From Micromonospora noduli (GTDB lineage: Bacteria > Actinomycetota > Actinomycetes > Mycobacteriales > Micromonosporaceae), in assembly GCF_003264365.1 (NCBI RefSeq), contig NZ_PYAK01000050.1:1-45071 (forward strand): 45,071 nucleotides of DNA, written 5' to 3'. Each line of letters starts with the position of its first letter. Position 1 is the stretch's first letter. The translations under genes were made by a program, and so were the position numbers. Below, one piece after another: positions 8,482 through 16,852 of the stretch. The notes under the pieces were generated by a model. It searched no databases, had not been told where the DNA came from, and was given only the letters and a program-made list of their open reading frames with translations.

Positions 8482-8505
8482 TGCGCCAGGCCGGCCTATG
8501 GCGCA
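8482..8505. promoter_or_regulatory. Candidate operator dyad upstream of GH1 gene
   Basis: TGCGCCA at 8482-8488 and TGGCGCA at 8499-8505 form a perfect 7-bp inverted repeat around a ten-base centre that itself contains GGCCGGCC. It lies between the divergent SRPBCC and beta-glucosidase genes, about 55-80 nt before the latter's start. Operator function is inference. No -10/-35 pair is obvious. Confidence 0.35.
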
Positions 8506-8560
8506 TTCATCGAGAGCGCCCTAAAGTCCCGAGCACGTTTCACGTTGACCGGGAGGGCGC

Positions 8561-9910
8561 ATGTCAACCGCACCGATGCCCCAGTTCCCCACCGGCTTCC
8601 GCTGGGGCGTCTCCACATCGGCCCACCAGATCGAGGGCGCCACCACTGCCGACGGCCGGGCTCCGTCCATCTGGGACACCTTTGCGCGCTCCCCCGGGCG
8701 GATCAGCGACGGCAGCAGCGGGGAGGTGGCCTGCGACCACTACCACCGGCACACCGAGGACGTGGCGCTGCTGGCCGGCCTGGGCGTCTCCGCGTACCGG
8801 TTCTCCATCGCCTGGCCCCGCATCCAGCCCACCGGCGCCGGCCCGGCCAACCCGGCCGGCCTGGACTTCTACGACCGCCTGGTGGACGAGTTGCTGGCCG
8901 CCGGCGTCGACCCGGTGGCCACCCTCTACCACTGGGACCTGCCGCAACCCCTCGAAGACGCCGGCGGCTGGCTGCACCGCGACACCGCCGCCCGGTTCGC
9001 CGAGTACGCCGAGAAGACCGCCGCCCGCCTCGGCGACCGGATCCGGCTCTGGATCACCCTCAACGAGCCGTTCATCCACATGAGCCTCGGCTACGGCATG
9101 GGTGTGCACGCCCCCGGCCGGATGCTGCTGTTCGACGCCTTCCCGGTCGCCCACCACCAACTGCTCGGGCACGGGCTCGCGGTCGCCGCGCTGCGGACCC
9201 ACACCGCCAGCCCGGTGGCGATCGCCAACAACTACTCGCCGGTGCGGGTGCTCGGCGACCGCGACGCCGACCGGGCCGCCGGGGCGGCGTACGAGGCGCT
9301 GCACAACCGGCTCTTCACCGACCCACTGCTCGGCCGTGGCTACCCGGAGCTGCCCGGCTTCGACCCGAGCGTCATCCACCCCGGCGACCTCGACACGATC
9401 GCCACGCCGATCGACGTGCTCGGGGTGAACTACTACAACCCCACCGGCGTACGGGCGGCCGAGGAGGGTTCACCCCTGCCGTTCGACCTCGTGCCGCTGG
9501 ACGGCTACCCGCGTACCGCCTTCGACTGGCCGGTGGCCCCCGACGGGCTACGCGAACTGCTCTGCTGGCTGCGCGACACCTACGGCGACGGGCTGCCGCC
9601 CATCGAGATCACCGAGAGCGGCTGCGCGTACGACGACGCACCCGACGCCGACGGGCAGGTGGCCGACCCGGAGCGGATCGCGTACCTCGACGGGCACCTG
9701 CGGGCGGTCCGAGCCGCCATCGACGACGGGGTGGACGTCCGCGGGTACTTCGTCTGGTCGCTGCTGGACAACTGGGAGTGGGCCGAGGGGTTCACCAAGC
9801 GCTTCGGTCTGGTGCACGTCGACTACGCCACCCAGACCCGTACGCCGAAGTCGTCGTACACCTGGTTGCGGGACGTGATCGCGGCCAGCCGGCCCGGGTC
9901 GGCGCGGTGA
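8561..9910 (+). CDS. Glycoside hydrolase family 1 beta-glucosidase
   Basis: The 449-residue protein has the full length of GH1 enzymes. FPTGFRWGVSTSAHQIEG is the family N-terminal signature. WITLNEPF holds the acid/base Glu (about residue 169) and IEITESGCAYDD the nucleophile Glu (about residue 352). Substrate-site residues appear in YHWDLPQPLE and in WSLLDNWEWAEGFTKRFGLVHVDY. There is no signal peptide, so it acts in the cytoplasm on imported cellobiose-like beta-glucosides. The start ATG 8561 follows GGGAGG at 8551-8556. Its stop overlaps the start of the MFS transporter gene (GTGA), which points to coupled translation and joint uptake and cleavage of a beta-glucoside. The exact sugar is inferred only. 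Confidence 0.96.
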   Translation: MSTAPMPQFPTGFRWGVSTSAHQIEGATTADGRAPSIWDTFARSPGRISDGSSGEVACDHYHRHTEDVALLAGLGVSAYRFSIAWPRIQPTGAGPANPAGLDFYDRLVDELLAAGVDPVATLYHWDLPQPLEDAGGWLHRDTAARFAEYAEKTAARLGDRIRLWITLNEPFIHMSLGYGMGVHAPGRMLLFDAFPVAHHQLLGHGLAVAALRTHTASPVAIANNYSPVRVLGDRDADRAAGAAYEALHNRLFTDPLLGRGYPELPGFDPSVIHPGDLDTIATPIDVLGVNYYNPTGVRAAEEGSPLPFDLVPLDGYPRTAFDWPVAPDGLRELLCWLRDTYGDGLPPIEITESGCAYDDAPDADGQVADPERIAYLDGHLRAVRAAIDDGVDVRGYFVWSLLDNWEWAEGFTKRFGLVHVDYATQTRTPKSSYTWLRDVIAASRPGSAR

Positions 9911-11184
9911 CCACCCTCGACCCGACGCCGGCGTCGCTGCCGGCGGCGCTCGCCGAGCCGACGGTGCCGGTGCGGCGCGGCTGGATCGGTCTGATCTTCG
10001 CGGCCAACCTCGGCGTGTGGATGGCGTTCTTCACTCCCATCCAGGTGCTGCTGCCACAGCAGATCGAGCAGATCGCGCCCGGCGACAAGGAGAACATGCT
10101 GGCCGTGGTCACCGGCCTCGGTGCGCTGGCCGCGGTGCTGGCCAACCCCCTGGCGGGCGCGTTCTCCGACCGGACCTGCCTGCGGATCGCCGGCCGCGAG
10201 TTCGGTCGTCGGCACGTCTGGACGGCGGGCGGGGCCGTGCTCGGCGCGGCGGCCCTGGTGCTGCTGGCCCAGCAACGGACCATCCTCGGCGTCGCCCTCG
10301 GCTGGGTCGCCGCGCAGGTCTGCTTCAACGCGATGCTGGCCAGCCTCACCGCCGCCATCCCGGACCGGGTCCCGGTGCGCCAGCGCGGCGGGGTCTCCGG
10401 GTGGGTGGGCATCCCGCAGGCACTCGGGTTGGTGCTCGGCGCGGTGCTGGTCACCGCCGTGGTCACCGGCAACGCCGCCGGCTACCTGGCCATCGCCGTG
10501 GCCATCCTGCTGCTGTCGCTGCCGTTCGCGCTGCTCACCCCCGACGAACCGCTGCCGCGTACCCATCGGCCGGCGATCCGGACGCGGGCGCTGCTGGCCT
10601 CGATGTGGATCAGCCCTCGCCGACATCCGGATTTCGCCTGGGCCTGGATCACCCGGTTCCTGGTCCAGTTGGGCAACGCCCTGGGCACCCTCTACCTGCT
10701 GTACTTCCTCAGCGACGGGGTGCGCCACCCCGACCCCGAGGGCGGGCTGCTGGTGCTGATCCTGCTCTACACGCTCGGAATGATGCTGACCGCTGTGGTC
10801 GCCGGCCGGCTGTCCGACCGTTCCGGCCGCCGCAAGATCTACGTGATCGTCTCCGGGTTGATCATGGCGGTGGCGGCGCTGCTGCTCGCTGTCGCGCCGG
10901 TCTGGCCGATGGCGATCGTCGCCGCGCTGCTGCTCGGCGCCGGCTACGGCGTCTACCTCTCGGTGGACGCCGCGTTGATCACCCAGGTGCTGCCCCGGGC
11001 CACCGACCGCGCCAAGGACCTTGGCGTCATCAACATCGCCAACTCGGCGCCGCAGGTGCTCGGTCCGGCGCTCTCCGCCCCGCTCGTGGTGTACCTGGGC
11101 GGCTATCCCACGCTCTACGCGGTCACCGCCGTGGTCACCCTGCTCGGCAGCGCGCTGGTCGTCAAGATCCGCTCGGTGCCGTGA
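9907..11184 (+). CDS. MFS transporter, probable sugar/glycoside uptake
   Basis: Starting at GTG 9907, which overlaps the GH1 stop by four bases, the product has 425 residues and about twelve hydrophobic segments. The first is near GWIGLIFAANLGVWMAFF. The intracellular loop motifs are typical of the major facilitator superfamily: NPLAGAFSDRTCLRIAGREFGRRHVW after TM2-3 and AGRLSDRSGRRKIYVIVSG in the second half. A charged stretch GDKENML lies early. The layout is reminiscent of glycoside/cation symporters, and coupling to a cytoplasmic beta-glucosidase supports uptake of a beta-glucoside (inference). A drug-efflux role is less likely but not excluded. Confidence 0.9.
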   Translation: MTTLDPTPASLPAALAEPTVPVRRGWIGLIFAANLGVWMAFFTPIQVLLPQQIEQIAPGDKENMLAVVTGLGALAAVLANPLAGAFSDRTCLRIAGREFGRRHVWTAGGAVLGAAALVLLAQQRTILGVALGWVAAQVCFNAMLASLTAAIPDRVPVRQRGGVSGWVGIPQALGLVLGAVLVTAVVTGNAAGYLAIAVAILLLSLPFALLTPDEPLPRTHRPAIRTRALLASMWISPRRHPDFAWAWITRFLVQLGNALGTLYLLYFLSDGVRHPDPEGGLLVLILLYTLGMMLTAVVAGRLSDRSGRRKIYVIVSGLIMAVAALLLAVAPVWPMAIVAALLLGAGYGVYLSVDAALITQVLPRATDRAKDLGVINIANSAPQVLGPALSAPLVVYLGGYPTLYAVTAVVTLLGSALVVKIRSVP

Positions 11185-11235
11185 GCCAGGGGGCGGTGGC
11201 GGAAAGCAGTCGCGTACCGCCGTAGGCTGGGGGAC

Positions 11236-12645
11236 GTGACAGTACGTGTGCGCTTCGCCCCTTCCCCGACCGGTATGTTCCACGTCGGCGGTGCCCGCTC
11301 GGCGCTGCAGAACTGGATCTACGCCAAGCAGCAGGGCGGCGTGTTCGTGCTGCGCATCGAGGACACCGACGCGGCGCGCAACAAGCCCGAGTGGACCGAG
11401 GGCATCCTCTCCGCGCTGGACTGGATCGGCATCTCCCGGGGCAGCTACGAGGGCCCGTACTTCCAGTCGGCGAACGCCGGCGAGCACCGGGCCGCCGCCG
11501 CGCGCCTGTACGAGTCGGGCCGCGCCTACTACTGCGACTGCACCCGTGAGGACGTGCAGGCCCGCACCGGCTCGCAGTACCAGGGCTACGACGGCTACCA
11601 CCGCGACCGTGGCCTCGGCCCCGGCCCGGGGAACGCCCTGCGGTTCCGTACGCCCGACGAGGGCGCGACAGTGGTGGTCGACCTGATCCGTGGTGAGCCC
11701 ACCTTCGAGAACAAGCTCATCGAGGACTTCGTCATCGCCCGGGGCGACGGCTCGCCGGTCTTCCTGCTGGCCAACGTCGTCGACGACATGACCATGGGGA
11801 TCACCCACGTGATCCGGGCCGAGGAGCACCTGCCCAACACCCCCAAGCAGCAACTGCTCTGGGAAGCCCTCGGGGTCAAGCCGCCGATCTGGGCGCACGT
11901 GCCGGTGGTGGTCAACGAGAAGCGGCAGAAGCTCTCCAAGCGCAGGGACAAGGTCGCCCTGGAGGCGTACCGCGACGAGGGTTACCTCGCCGGCGCGATG
12001 CGCAACTACCTCATGCTGCTCGGCTGGGCCCCCTCCGGCGACCGGGAGATCGTTCCCTGGTCGGTCATCGAGGACGAGTTCCGGCTGGACGAGGTCAACC
12101 TGTCCTCGGCTTTCTTCGACGAGAAGAAGCTGCGCGCCTTCAACGGCGAGTACATTCGCGCGCTGCCGGTGGCCGAGTTCATCGACGCCTGCCAGCCGTG
12201 GCTGACCGGCACCGGGACCATCGCGCCGCCGCCGTGGCAGCCGGAGGAGTTCGACGCCGACGCGTTCGCCGCCGTGGCTCCGCTGGCCCAGACGCGGATC
12301 GCGGTGCTCAGCGAGATCGTGCCGAACGTCGACTTCCTCTTCCTGGCCTCGCCGCTGATCGACGAGGCCGCCTGGACCAAGACGATGAAGGACGGTTCCG
12401 CCGAGCTGCTGGACGACGCCGTCGCCGCGTTCGAGGCGCTGGAGTCCTGGGACGCCGAGTCGTTGAAGTCGACGCTGGAGGCGGTCGGCGCCGAGCGGGG
12501 CCTCAAGCTCGGCAAGACGCAGGCGCCGGTGCGGGTCGCGGTCACCGGCCGCACCGTTGGTCTGCCGCTGTTCGAGTCGCTGGAGGTGCTCGGTCGCGAG
12601 CGCACCCTGACCCGGATGCGCGCCGCCCGCCTGCGCCTGGTCTGA
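11236..12645 (+). CDS. gltX: Glutamyl-tRNA synthetase (non-/discriminating class I)
   Basis: The 469-residue protein charges tRNA-Glu (and, in organisms without glutaminyl-tRNA synthetase, often also tRNA-Gln) with glutamate. VRVRFAPSPTGMFHVGGARSA contains the class I HIGH-type motif (FHVGGAR). KLSKRRDK, near residue 232, is the KMSKS-type loop. CDCTREDVQ follows in the catalytic insertion, and the C-terminal anticodon-binding domain is present. The start is GTG 11236. The only purine-rich stretch, GGGGGA, ends one base before it, too close for a normal ribosome-binding site. A TAGGCT box seven bases upstream fits leaderless translation. It is convergent with the CopC-domain gene. Confidence 0.97.
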   Translation: MTVRVRFAPSPTGMFHVGGARSALQNWIYAKQQGGVFVLRIEDTDAARNKPEWTEGILSALDWIGISRGSYEGPYFQSANAGEHRAAAARLYESGRAYYCDCTREDVQARTGSQYQGYDGYHRDRGLGPGPGNALRFRTPDEGATVVVDLIRGEPTFENKLIEDFVIARGDGSPVFLLANVVDDMTMGITHVIRAEEHLPNTPKQQLLWEALGVKPPIWAHVPVVVNEKRQKLSKRRDKVALEAYRDEGYLAGAMRNYLMLLGWAPSGDREIVPWSVIEDEFRLDEVNLSSAFFDEKKLRAFNGEYIRALPVAEFIDACQPWLTGTGTIAPPPWQPEEFDADAFAAVAPLAQTRIAVLSEIVPNVDFLFLASPLIDEAAWTKTMKDGSAELLDDAVAAFEALESWDAESLKSTLEAVGAERGLKLGKTQAPVRVAVTGRTVGLPLFESLEVLGRERTLTRMRAARLRLV

Positions 12646-12660
12646 CGAAGCACAACAGTT

Positions 12661-12694
12661 TGATCAGTGCGCTCCGCTGATCACTGCGCTCCGC
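12661..12694. repeat. 17-bp tandem near-duplication at the end of the CopC-domain gene
   Basis: Bases 12661-12677 and 12678-12694 are the same 17-mer with one difference (TGATCAGTGCGCTCCGC and TGATCACTGCGCTCCGC). The second copy contains the stop codon and last codons of the minus-strand CopC-domain gene. The first copy lies just beyond the stop in the gap to gltX. Confidence 0.8.
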
Positions 12695-13331
12695 GTCGGC
12701 GGCGGAACACGAGGCCGGCTCCGAGTGCGGCGAGCAGCAACAGGCCGCCGAGCGCCCAGATCCACCAGCGGCCGCCGGAGTCGGACCGCTCCGACGCCGC
12801 CGGCACGGTGGAGGCCGTCGAGCTGCCGGGGGTCGCCGAGGCGGGCCCGGCGGAGGGTACGCCGACGGCCGACGCGTCAGCCGAGGGCGCGCCGGCCGGG
12901 TTGGTGCTAACGGCGCCCGACGGCGAGGCGGACGGGTCGGCCGCGGTGCCGGTGGTGAGGGTGAACCGCACCTCGCCCTTCACCGGGTGCCCGTCGGACG
13001 ACGCGAGCTGGTAGCCGACGATGTAGAGCCCGGCGGCGGCCGGCTTGAACGGCACCCGCACCCGACTGCCGTCGAAGGCGGGAGTCCCGCCAGCGACCAC
13101 ATTGTCCGGTCCGGTTATTGTGATCTTCGTCGTAGTCGGCGACGGCTTGGCGAGGAACCGCAGCTCGACGCGGGCGGGTGCCGTCGCCACGCGGGCGCCG
13201 TCGCGCGGGTTGCTGCCGGTCAGTTGGTTGTGGGCGGCGGCCGGAGTCGCCGGCACCAGAAACGACACACCGAACGCCACGCCGAGCACCACTGGCATGA
13301 CCCGCACCGTACGTGTAACCCTGCCCCCCAT
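12681..13331 (-). CDS. CopC-domain copper-binding-like protein, exported and membrane-anchored
   Basis: The 216-residue product starts at ATG 13331 behind GGAGGGG. A signal peptide ends at PATPAAAHNQL, which places His as the first mature residue, as in CopC/YcnJ copper proteins. The domain continues with SNPRDGARVATAPARVELRF and ends with YQLASSDGHPVKGEVRFTL, which carries the second His. A Ser/Ala/Pro-rich linker of about 60 residues follows, then a single membrane helix (WWIWALGGLLLLAALGAGLVF) and a basic tail RRRRGAQ. It probably binds Cu(II) at the outer face of the membrane. No CopD or copper regulator is adjacent. It is convergent with gltX. Confidence 0.9.
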   Translation of the reverse strand: MGGRVTRTVRVMPVVLGVAFGVSFLVPATPAAAHNQLTGSNPRDGARVATAPARVELRFLAKPSPTTTKITITGPDNVVAGGTPAFDGSRVRVPFKPAAAGLYIVGYQLASSDGHPVKGEVRFTLTTGTAADPSASPSGAVSTNPAGAPSADASAVGVPSAGPASATPGSSTASTVPAASERSDSGGRWWIWALGGLLLLAALGAGLVFRRRRGAQ

Positions 13332-13550
13332 GAACCCCTCCGTAAGGGTACGATCCGCCCGCTGATCAAACGGCTCCTCATTAGTCGAGCAGAGATCGCA
13401 GATAGTTCCAATTACTGTTCCGAAAGCTGCAACTCATCGACGTTCTGCGGAGTCTGTAGGAGTGGACGCGACCATCCGGTCGATGCCGCACCGGCAGATC
13501 GGTCCAGACGTCACGACGAAGCCATCCATCGAACGGGGCGAGGAGGCGGG

Positions 13551-14201
13551 ATGGTCCGACACATGAGGCGTTTGGTCGCCGTGTTGGCGGGCACGCTGGC
13601 GGTGGCACTGCTGTCGCTTGGCACCGCCGGCTCGGCCTCGGCGGCGCCGAAGCCGGCACCCGCCGGAGTGGACATCACCGGCACGGGGCTGTCCGAGCCG
13701 CTGCGGTTGCACGCGGACAAGGAGCCCGCCCTCGTGGGCGCGGTCATCGACCAGGTCAACTTCCTCGCTCGCACCGGCATGCCGACCGGTCCGAAGGCAG
13801 CCAACCTCGGTCCGAAATACACTGTCGTGGTGCTCGCCGGCGAGACGCCGAAGCAGACCTACGACCTGTATCCCAAGGCTGTCGGTGGCCCCCGCGTCTA
13901 CCGGCCGGCGAAGCAGCCGGACGGCCGCAAGTCCAGCGCCGGCTGGTTCCTGGGTCGGCTCAGCATGTCCGAGACCCTGCGCACCGCCGGTGTGCCGTTG
14001 GAGCGGCAGTTCGACACGGTCAGTGGCGGCGCGGGCGGCGGCGAGCGCGTGCTCCCGGAGGACACTCTCGACCCCGCGAAGGACCTCGACGAGGCGATCG
14101 GCGACCTGCAACACCTGCTGCTGCTCAACGTCGGCGTGATGCTGACCATCACGGTCGGCCTCGCCGGGATCGCCCTGCTGATCCGCCGGCGCACGCGCTG
14201 A
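13551..14201 (+). CDS. Secreted, C-terminally membrane-anchored protein of unknown function
   Basis: Starting at ATG 13551, with GAGGAGG ten bases upstream, the protein has 216 residues. A signal peptide (RRLVAVLAGTLAVALLSLG...ASA) is followed by about 150 extracellular residues with VDITGTGLSEPLRLHADKEP and VVVLAGETPKQTYDLYPKA. The C-terminus is a single membrane helix (LLLLNVGVMLTITVGLAGIALL) with a short basic tail RRRTR. There are no cysteines in the mature part and no recognised catalytic motif. It is divergent from the CopC-domain gene, with about 220 nt between them. The upstream in-frame sequence from 12987 is antisense to that gene and is not part of this one. I do not recognise the family. 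Confidence 0.75.
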   Translation: MVRHMRRLVAVLAGTLAVALLSLGTAGSASAAPKPAPAGVDITGTGLSEPLRLHADKEPALVGAVIDQVNFLARTGMPTGPKAANLGPKYTVVVLAGETPKQTYDLYPKAVGGPRVYRPAKQPDGRKSSAGWFLGRLSMSETLRTAGVPLERQFDTVSGGAGGGERVLPEDTLDPAKDLDEAIGDLQHLLLLNVGVMLTITVGLAGIALLIRRRTR

Positions 14202-14241
14202 CCCGATGCACTCGCTCAGGCGGCGGGTGCGTCGGCGGTGC

Positions 14242-14571
14242 TCAGCACCAGCGGCGCGGTGGGCGCTCCCGGCGGGTGGCCCGCGGCCGCGGTCGGACCG
14301 CGCCGTGCCGGTGCGCCCCGGCCCAGCCGGGAAGTTCGCTGAGGCAACCAGCGGGAACGTCCGAGTCGGGCTCGGCGAGCCCGGCGGGCTCGGCGGAGCG
14401 CTGACGCGGCAGCACCGGCTCGTCATCGACGCGCCCGTGCAGTGGCTCCACCGGGTGCGATGGTGCGCCGCCGACCGGCCGGCGGTGCTTGCCAGCCGCC
14501 TGCGGGTCGTGGTGCCCCGGCCGGCAGGGCTCGCCCTGGGCGCAGCCGTGCTCGGCCTCCCCGTGCGCCAT
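14242..14571 (-). CDS. Possible small Cys/His-rich protein (hypothetical, weak)
   Basis: This open frame of 109 codons starts at ATG 14571, preceded by GAGGAG with seven bases of spacing, a good ribosome-binding site. The N-terminal part MAHGEAEHGCAQGEPCRPGH is unusually rich in Cys and His. The rest is Arg/Pro-rich and looks less like a folded protein. The opposite strand also has an open frame with high third-position GC here, so codon bias does not settle it. A GTG at 14586 is an alternative start. It is convergent with the preceding membrane-anchored protein. No family is recognised. Confidence 0.35.
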   Translation of the reverse strand: MAHGEAEHGCAQGEPCRPGHHDPQAAGKHRRPVGGAPSHPVEPLHGRVDDEPVLPRQRSAEPAGLAEPDSDVPAGCLSELPGWAGAHRHGAVRPRPRATRRERPPRRWC

Positions 14572-14885
14572 CCCCGGTCTCCTCACGCTCGCCTCACCCT
14601 CGGGTGCTCTCCCCGAGGTGCCCTGTCACCGTACTGGCCGGGACTGACGGGCCGCGCGCAGCGTACCCGGGGTCCGGACCGGCCGGTCCTCGGAGACGAC
14701 GCTGAGCGCGGGGGCCGGTTACGCAGTTCACAGCTTCTTTTCGTGCCGTTCGCCCAACGCGTCACGGCCGAGGACCGTACTGGCGGTCGGTAAGGGCCCG
14801 CGTACCCCTTTCGGCGCATGGCGGTGCGGTCGAGGTCCTCCCCCGGTGGGAGTTCGGCGGGCGACGACTGTGGTGGGATCGGGGC
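14572..14885. other. Gene-free stretch upstream of sensor kinase
   Basis: No convincing frame was found on either strand. It probably carries the promoters for the weak minus-strand frame at 14242-14571 and the plus-strand sensor kinase, but I see no convincing -35/-10 pair. The only A/T-rich patch is around 14720-14740. Confidence 0.5.
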
Positions 14886-16070
14886 ATGCGTGCGCCACCG
14901 TGGCTCGACTCCGGCACCCTCGGCCGCGACCTCGTGCTGGCCGGTGCGTCGCTGGCCGGTGGTCTGGTGCTGCACGCCCTGGGGTGGCAACCGCAGGTCC
15001 GTCCGGACGGGAACGTGCCGTCGGCGTTGTTTCTGCCGCCGCTGGTGGCGGTCTGCGTCGCCGTCGGCCTGCGGCGGGTCGCTCCACGCGCCAGCCTGGC
15101 CGTGGGGACCGGAGCGCTGGTGGTCGACACGGCGCTGGGCAGTTCGCTGGGCACGGTCCTGGTCTACACGCAGGTGCTCTACGACGCCTGCGTGTACGGC
15201 CCGCCCCGGCTGTGGCGGTGGTTGCTGCGGATCACGGTGGCGCTGAGCCTGGTCGGGGTGGTCGTCGGCGTGCTCGCGTACGGCCAGTGGCGCGGGGCGG
15301 CGCTCGGGGTGCTGGTGGTGCTCGCCGGGCTGCTGCCGGTCCTGACCGGCATCAGTGTGCGGCAGTACCGCGACCAGGCTGCCGCCGAGCGGGCGCGGGC
15401 CGAGCAGACCGCCCGGCTGGTCGAGTTGGACCGTCGGCAGGCGGTCAGCGCCGAACGGGCCAGGATGGCCCGGGAACTGCACGACGTGGTCGCGAACCAC
15501 CTCAGCGCGGTGGCCATCCACGCCACCGCCGTCCTCTCCGTGCCCGGGTTGGACAGCGGTCAGGTGGAGTCGGCGTTGCGGGTGATCCGGGAGAGCAGCG
15601 TGCAGGGCCTCGCCGAGATGCGTCAGATGATCGAGGTGCTGCGCGAGCCCGGGACCAACGCCGACCCGGCCACGCCGGAGGTGGTCACCGCGCGGCTGGC
15701 CGAGGCGGACGGACTGGTCGACCGGGCCCGGGCGGCCGGCCTCGCGGTGCGGGTCCGGACCGATGGCACGCCGGGCGCGTTGCCGGTGGGGGTGGACCTC
15801 GCCGCGTACCGGATCGTGCAGGAGTCGCTGACGAACGCGCTCAAGCACGGTACGGGTGAGGCGGAGCTGACGATCGCGTACCGGCCGGCCGAGGTGGTGT
15901 TGACGGTGGAGAACCCGGTGCGCCGGGGCGGGGCCGGGCTGCCGGGCGCCGGGGCCGGGCTGATCGGTATGCGGGAGCGGGCCACGCTGCTGGCCGGCCG
16001 GTTCACCGCGGGGCCGCACGACGGCCGCTGGCAGGTGCGGGCGGCCCTGCCCACCGGGGAGGTCGGGTGA
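14886..16070 (+). CDS. Two-component sensor histidine kinase (HisKA_3/NarL partner type)
   Basis: The 394-residue protein has an N-terminal half with four to five hydrophobic segments and no large extracellular domain, so it probably senses within or near the membrane. The dimerisation/phosphoacceptor motif ERARMARELHDVVANHLS puts the phosphorylated His at about residue 199. The N-box region DLAAYRIVQESLTNALKHG and the G-box GAGLIGMRERATLLAG complete an HATPase_c domain. Its stop overlaps the GTG of the response-regulator gene, so the two are translationally coupled. The signal is unknown. No ABC transporter or other obvious target operon is adjacent. Confidence 0.95.
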   Translation: MRAPPWLDSGTLGRDLVLAGASLAGGLVLHALGWQPQVRPDGNVPSALFLPPLVAVCVAVGLRRVAPRASLAVGTGALVVDTALGSSLGTVLVYTQVLYDACVYGPPRLWRWLLRITVALSLVGVVVGVLAYGQWRGAALGVLVVLAGLLPVLTGISVRQYRDQAAAERARAEQTARLVELDRRQAVSAERARMARELHDVVANHLSAVAIHATAVLSVPGLDSGQVESALRVIRESSVQGLAEMRQMIEVLREPGTNADPATPEVVTARLAEADGLVDRARAAGLAVRVRTDGTPGALPVGVDLAAYRIVQESLTNALKHGTGEAELTIAYRPAEVVLTVENPVRRGGAGLPGAGAGLIGMRERATLLAGRFTAGPHDGRWQVRAALPTGEVG

Positions 16071-16768
16071 CCGGGCCGGCGCGGCCGCCGGACGACGCGG
16101 GCCCGGCGACGGTACGGGTGTTGCTCGCCGACGACCAGCCGGCGGTACGGGCCGGACTGGCCCTGATCCTGAACAGCTCAGCGGGCATCGAGGTGGTCGG
16201 CGAGGCGGCCGACGGCGACGCCGCGGTGCGCCTGTGCCGGGAGCTGCGCCCCGACGTTGCGGTGCTGGATGTGCGGATGCCGCACCGGGACGGGATCTCC
16301 GCGACCCGGGCGATCGTCAGCGACGGGCTCGCCGACGTGCTGGTGCTCACCACCTTCGACCTGGACGAGTACGTCTTCGGGGCGTTGCGGGCCGGCGCGG
16401 CCGGGTTCCTGCTCAAGGACACCGACGCCGACGGCCTGGTCAGCGCGGTGCGGACGGTGGCGCGGGGCGACGGGTTCATCGCGCCCGCTGTGACCCGCCG
16501 GTTGATCACCGCGTTCGCGGCCACCGCGCCGGGTGCGTCGGCGGACGCCCGGGCGGCGCTGGGCACCCTCACGCCGCGTGAGCGTGACGTGCTGGCCTGC
16601 CTCGGTTTGGGCCTGTCCAACCAGCAGATCGCCGATCGACTGGTGCTGGCGGAGAGCACCACCAAGACCCATGTGAGCCGGATCCTGGCGAAGCTGGACC
16701 TGCGCAGCCGGGTGCAGGCCGCGATCCTGGCCCAGGAGGTGGGCCTGCCCGCTCCCCCGCAGCCGTGA
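16067..16768 (+). CDS. NarL/LuxR-family response regulator
   Basis: The 233-residue protein starts at GTG 16067, inside the end of the kinase gene. The receiver domain has VLLADDQPAVRAGL (acidic pocket), VAVLDVRMPHRDG with the phosphoacceptor Asp near residue 68, the switch Thr in VLTTFD, and Lys in FLLKDT. The C-terminal GerE-type helix-turn-helix is LTPRERDVLACLGLGLSNQQIADRLVLAESTTKTHVSRILAKL. It is the cognate regulator of the upstream kinase. Targets cannot be read from the sequence. The next gene, fasR, starts 84 nt downstream on the same strand, so read-through from this operon into fasR is possible. Confidence 0.96.
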   Translation: MTGPARPPDDAGPATVRVLLADDQPAVRAGLALILNSSAGIEVVGEAADGDAAVRLCRELRPDVAVLDVRMPHRDGISATRAIVSDGLADVLVLTTFDLDEYVFGALRAGAAGFLLKDTDADGLVSAVRTVARGDGFIAPAVTRRLITAFAATAPGASADARAALGTLTPRERDVLACLGLGLSNQQIADRLVLAESTTKTHVSRILAKLDLRSRVQAAILAQEVGLPAPPQP

Positions 16769-16852
16769 GACGGGCCGGCTGGGCGCGCCGGCAGCGGTCG
16801 GCGGACCGGTGCCGGCGTGGTTGGCCTGCTCACGACGTGTCAGGCTAGGGCG

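Noticed and set aside
8506..8530. CebR-like half-site GAGAGCGCCC upstream of the GH1 gene
   Set aside because: Only half of the palindrome matches the CebR box; too weak to claim an operator.
8389..9906. N-terminal extension of the MFS frame covering the whole GH1 gene
   Set aside because: That frame is out of step with the GH1 gene. The transporter starts at the GTG overlapping the GH1 stop.
12987..13550. Upstream in-frame extension of the 13551 gene
   Set aside because: It runs antisense through the CopC-domain gene. The ribosome-binding site and signal peptide fix the start at 13551.
14206..14793. Plus-strand frame after the membrane-anchored protein
   Set aside because: No ribosome-binding site or recognisable domain; the competing minus frame has the better start signal.
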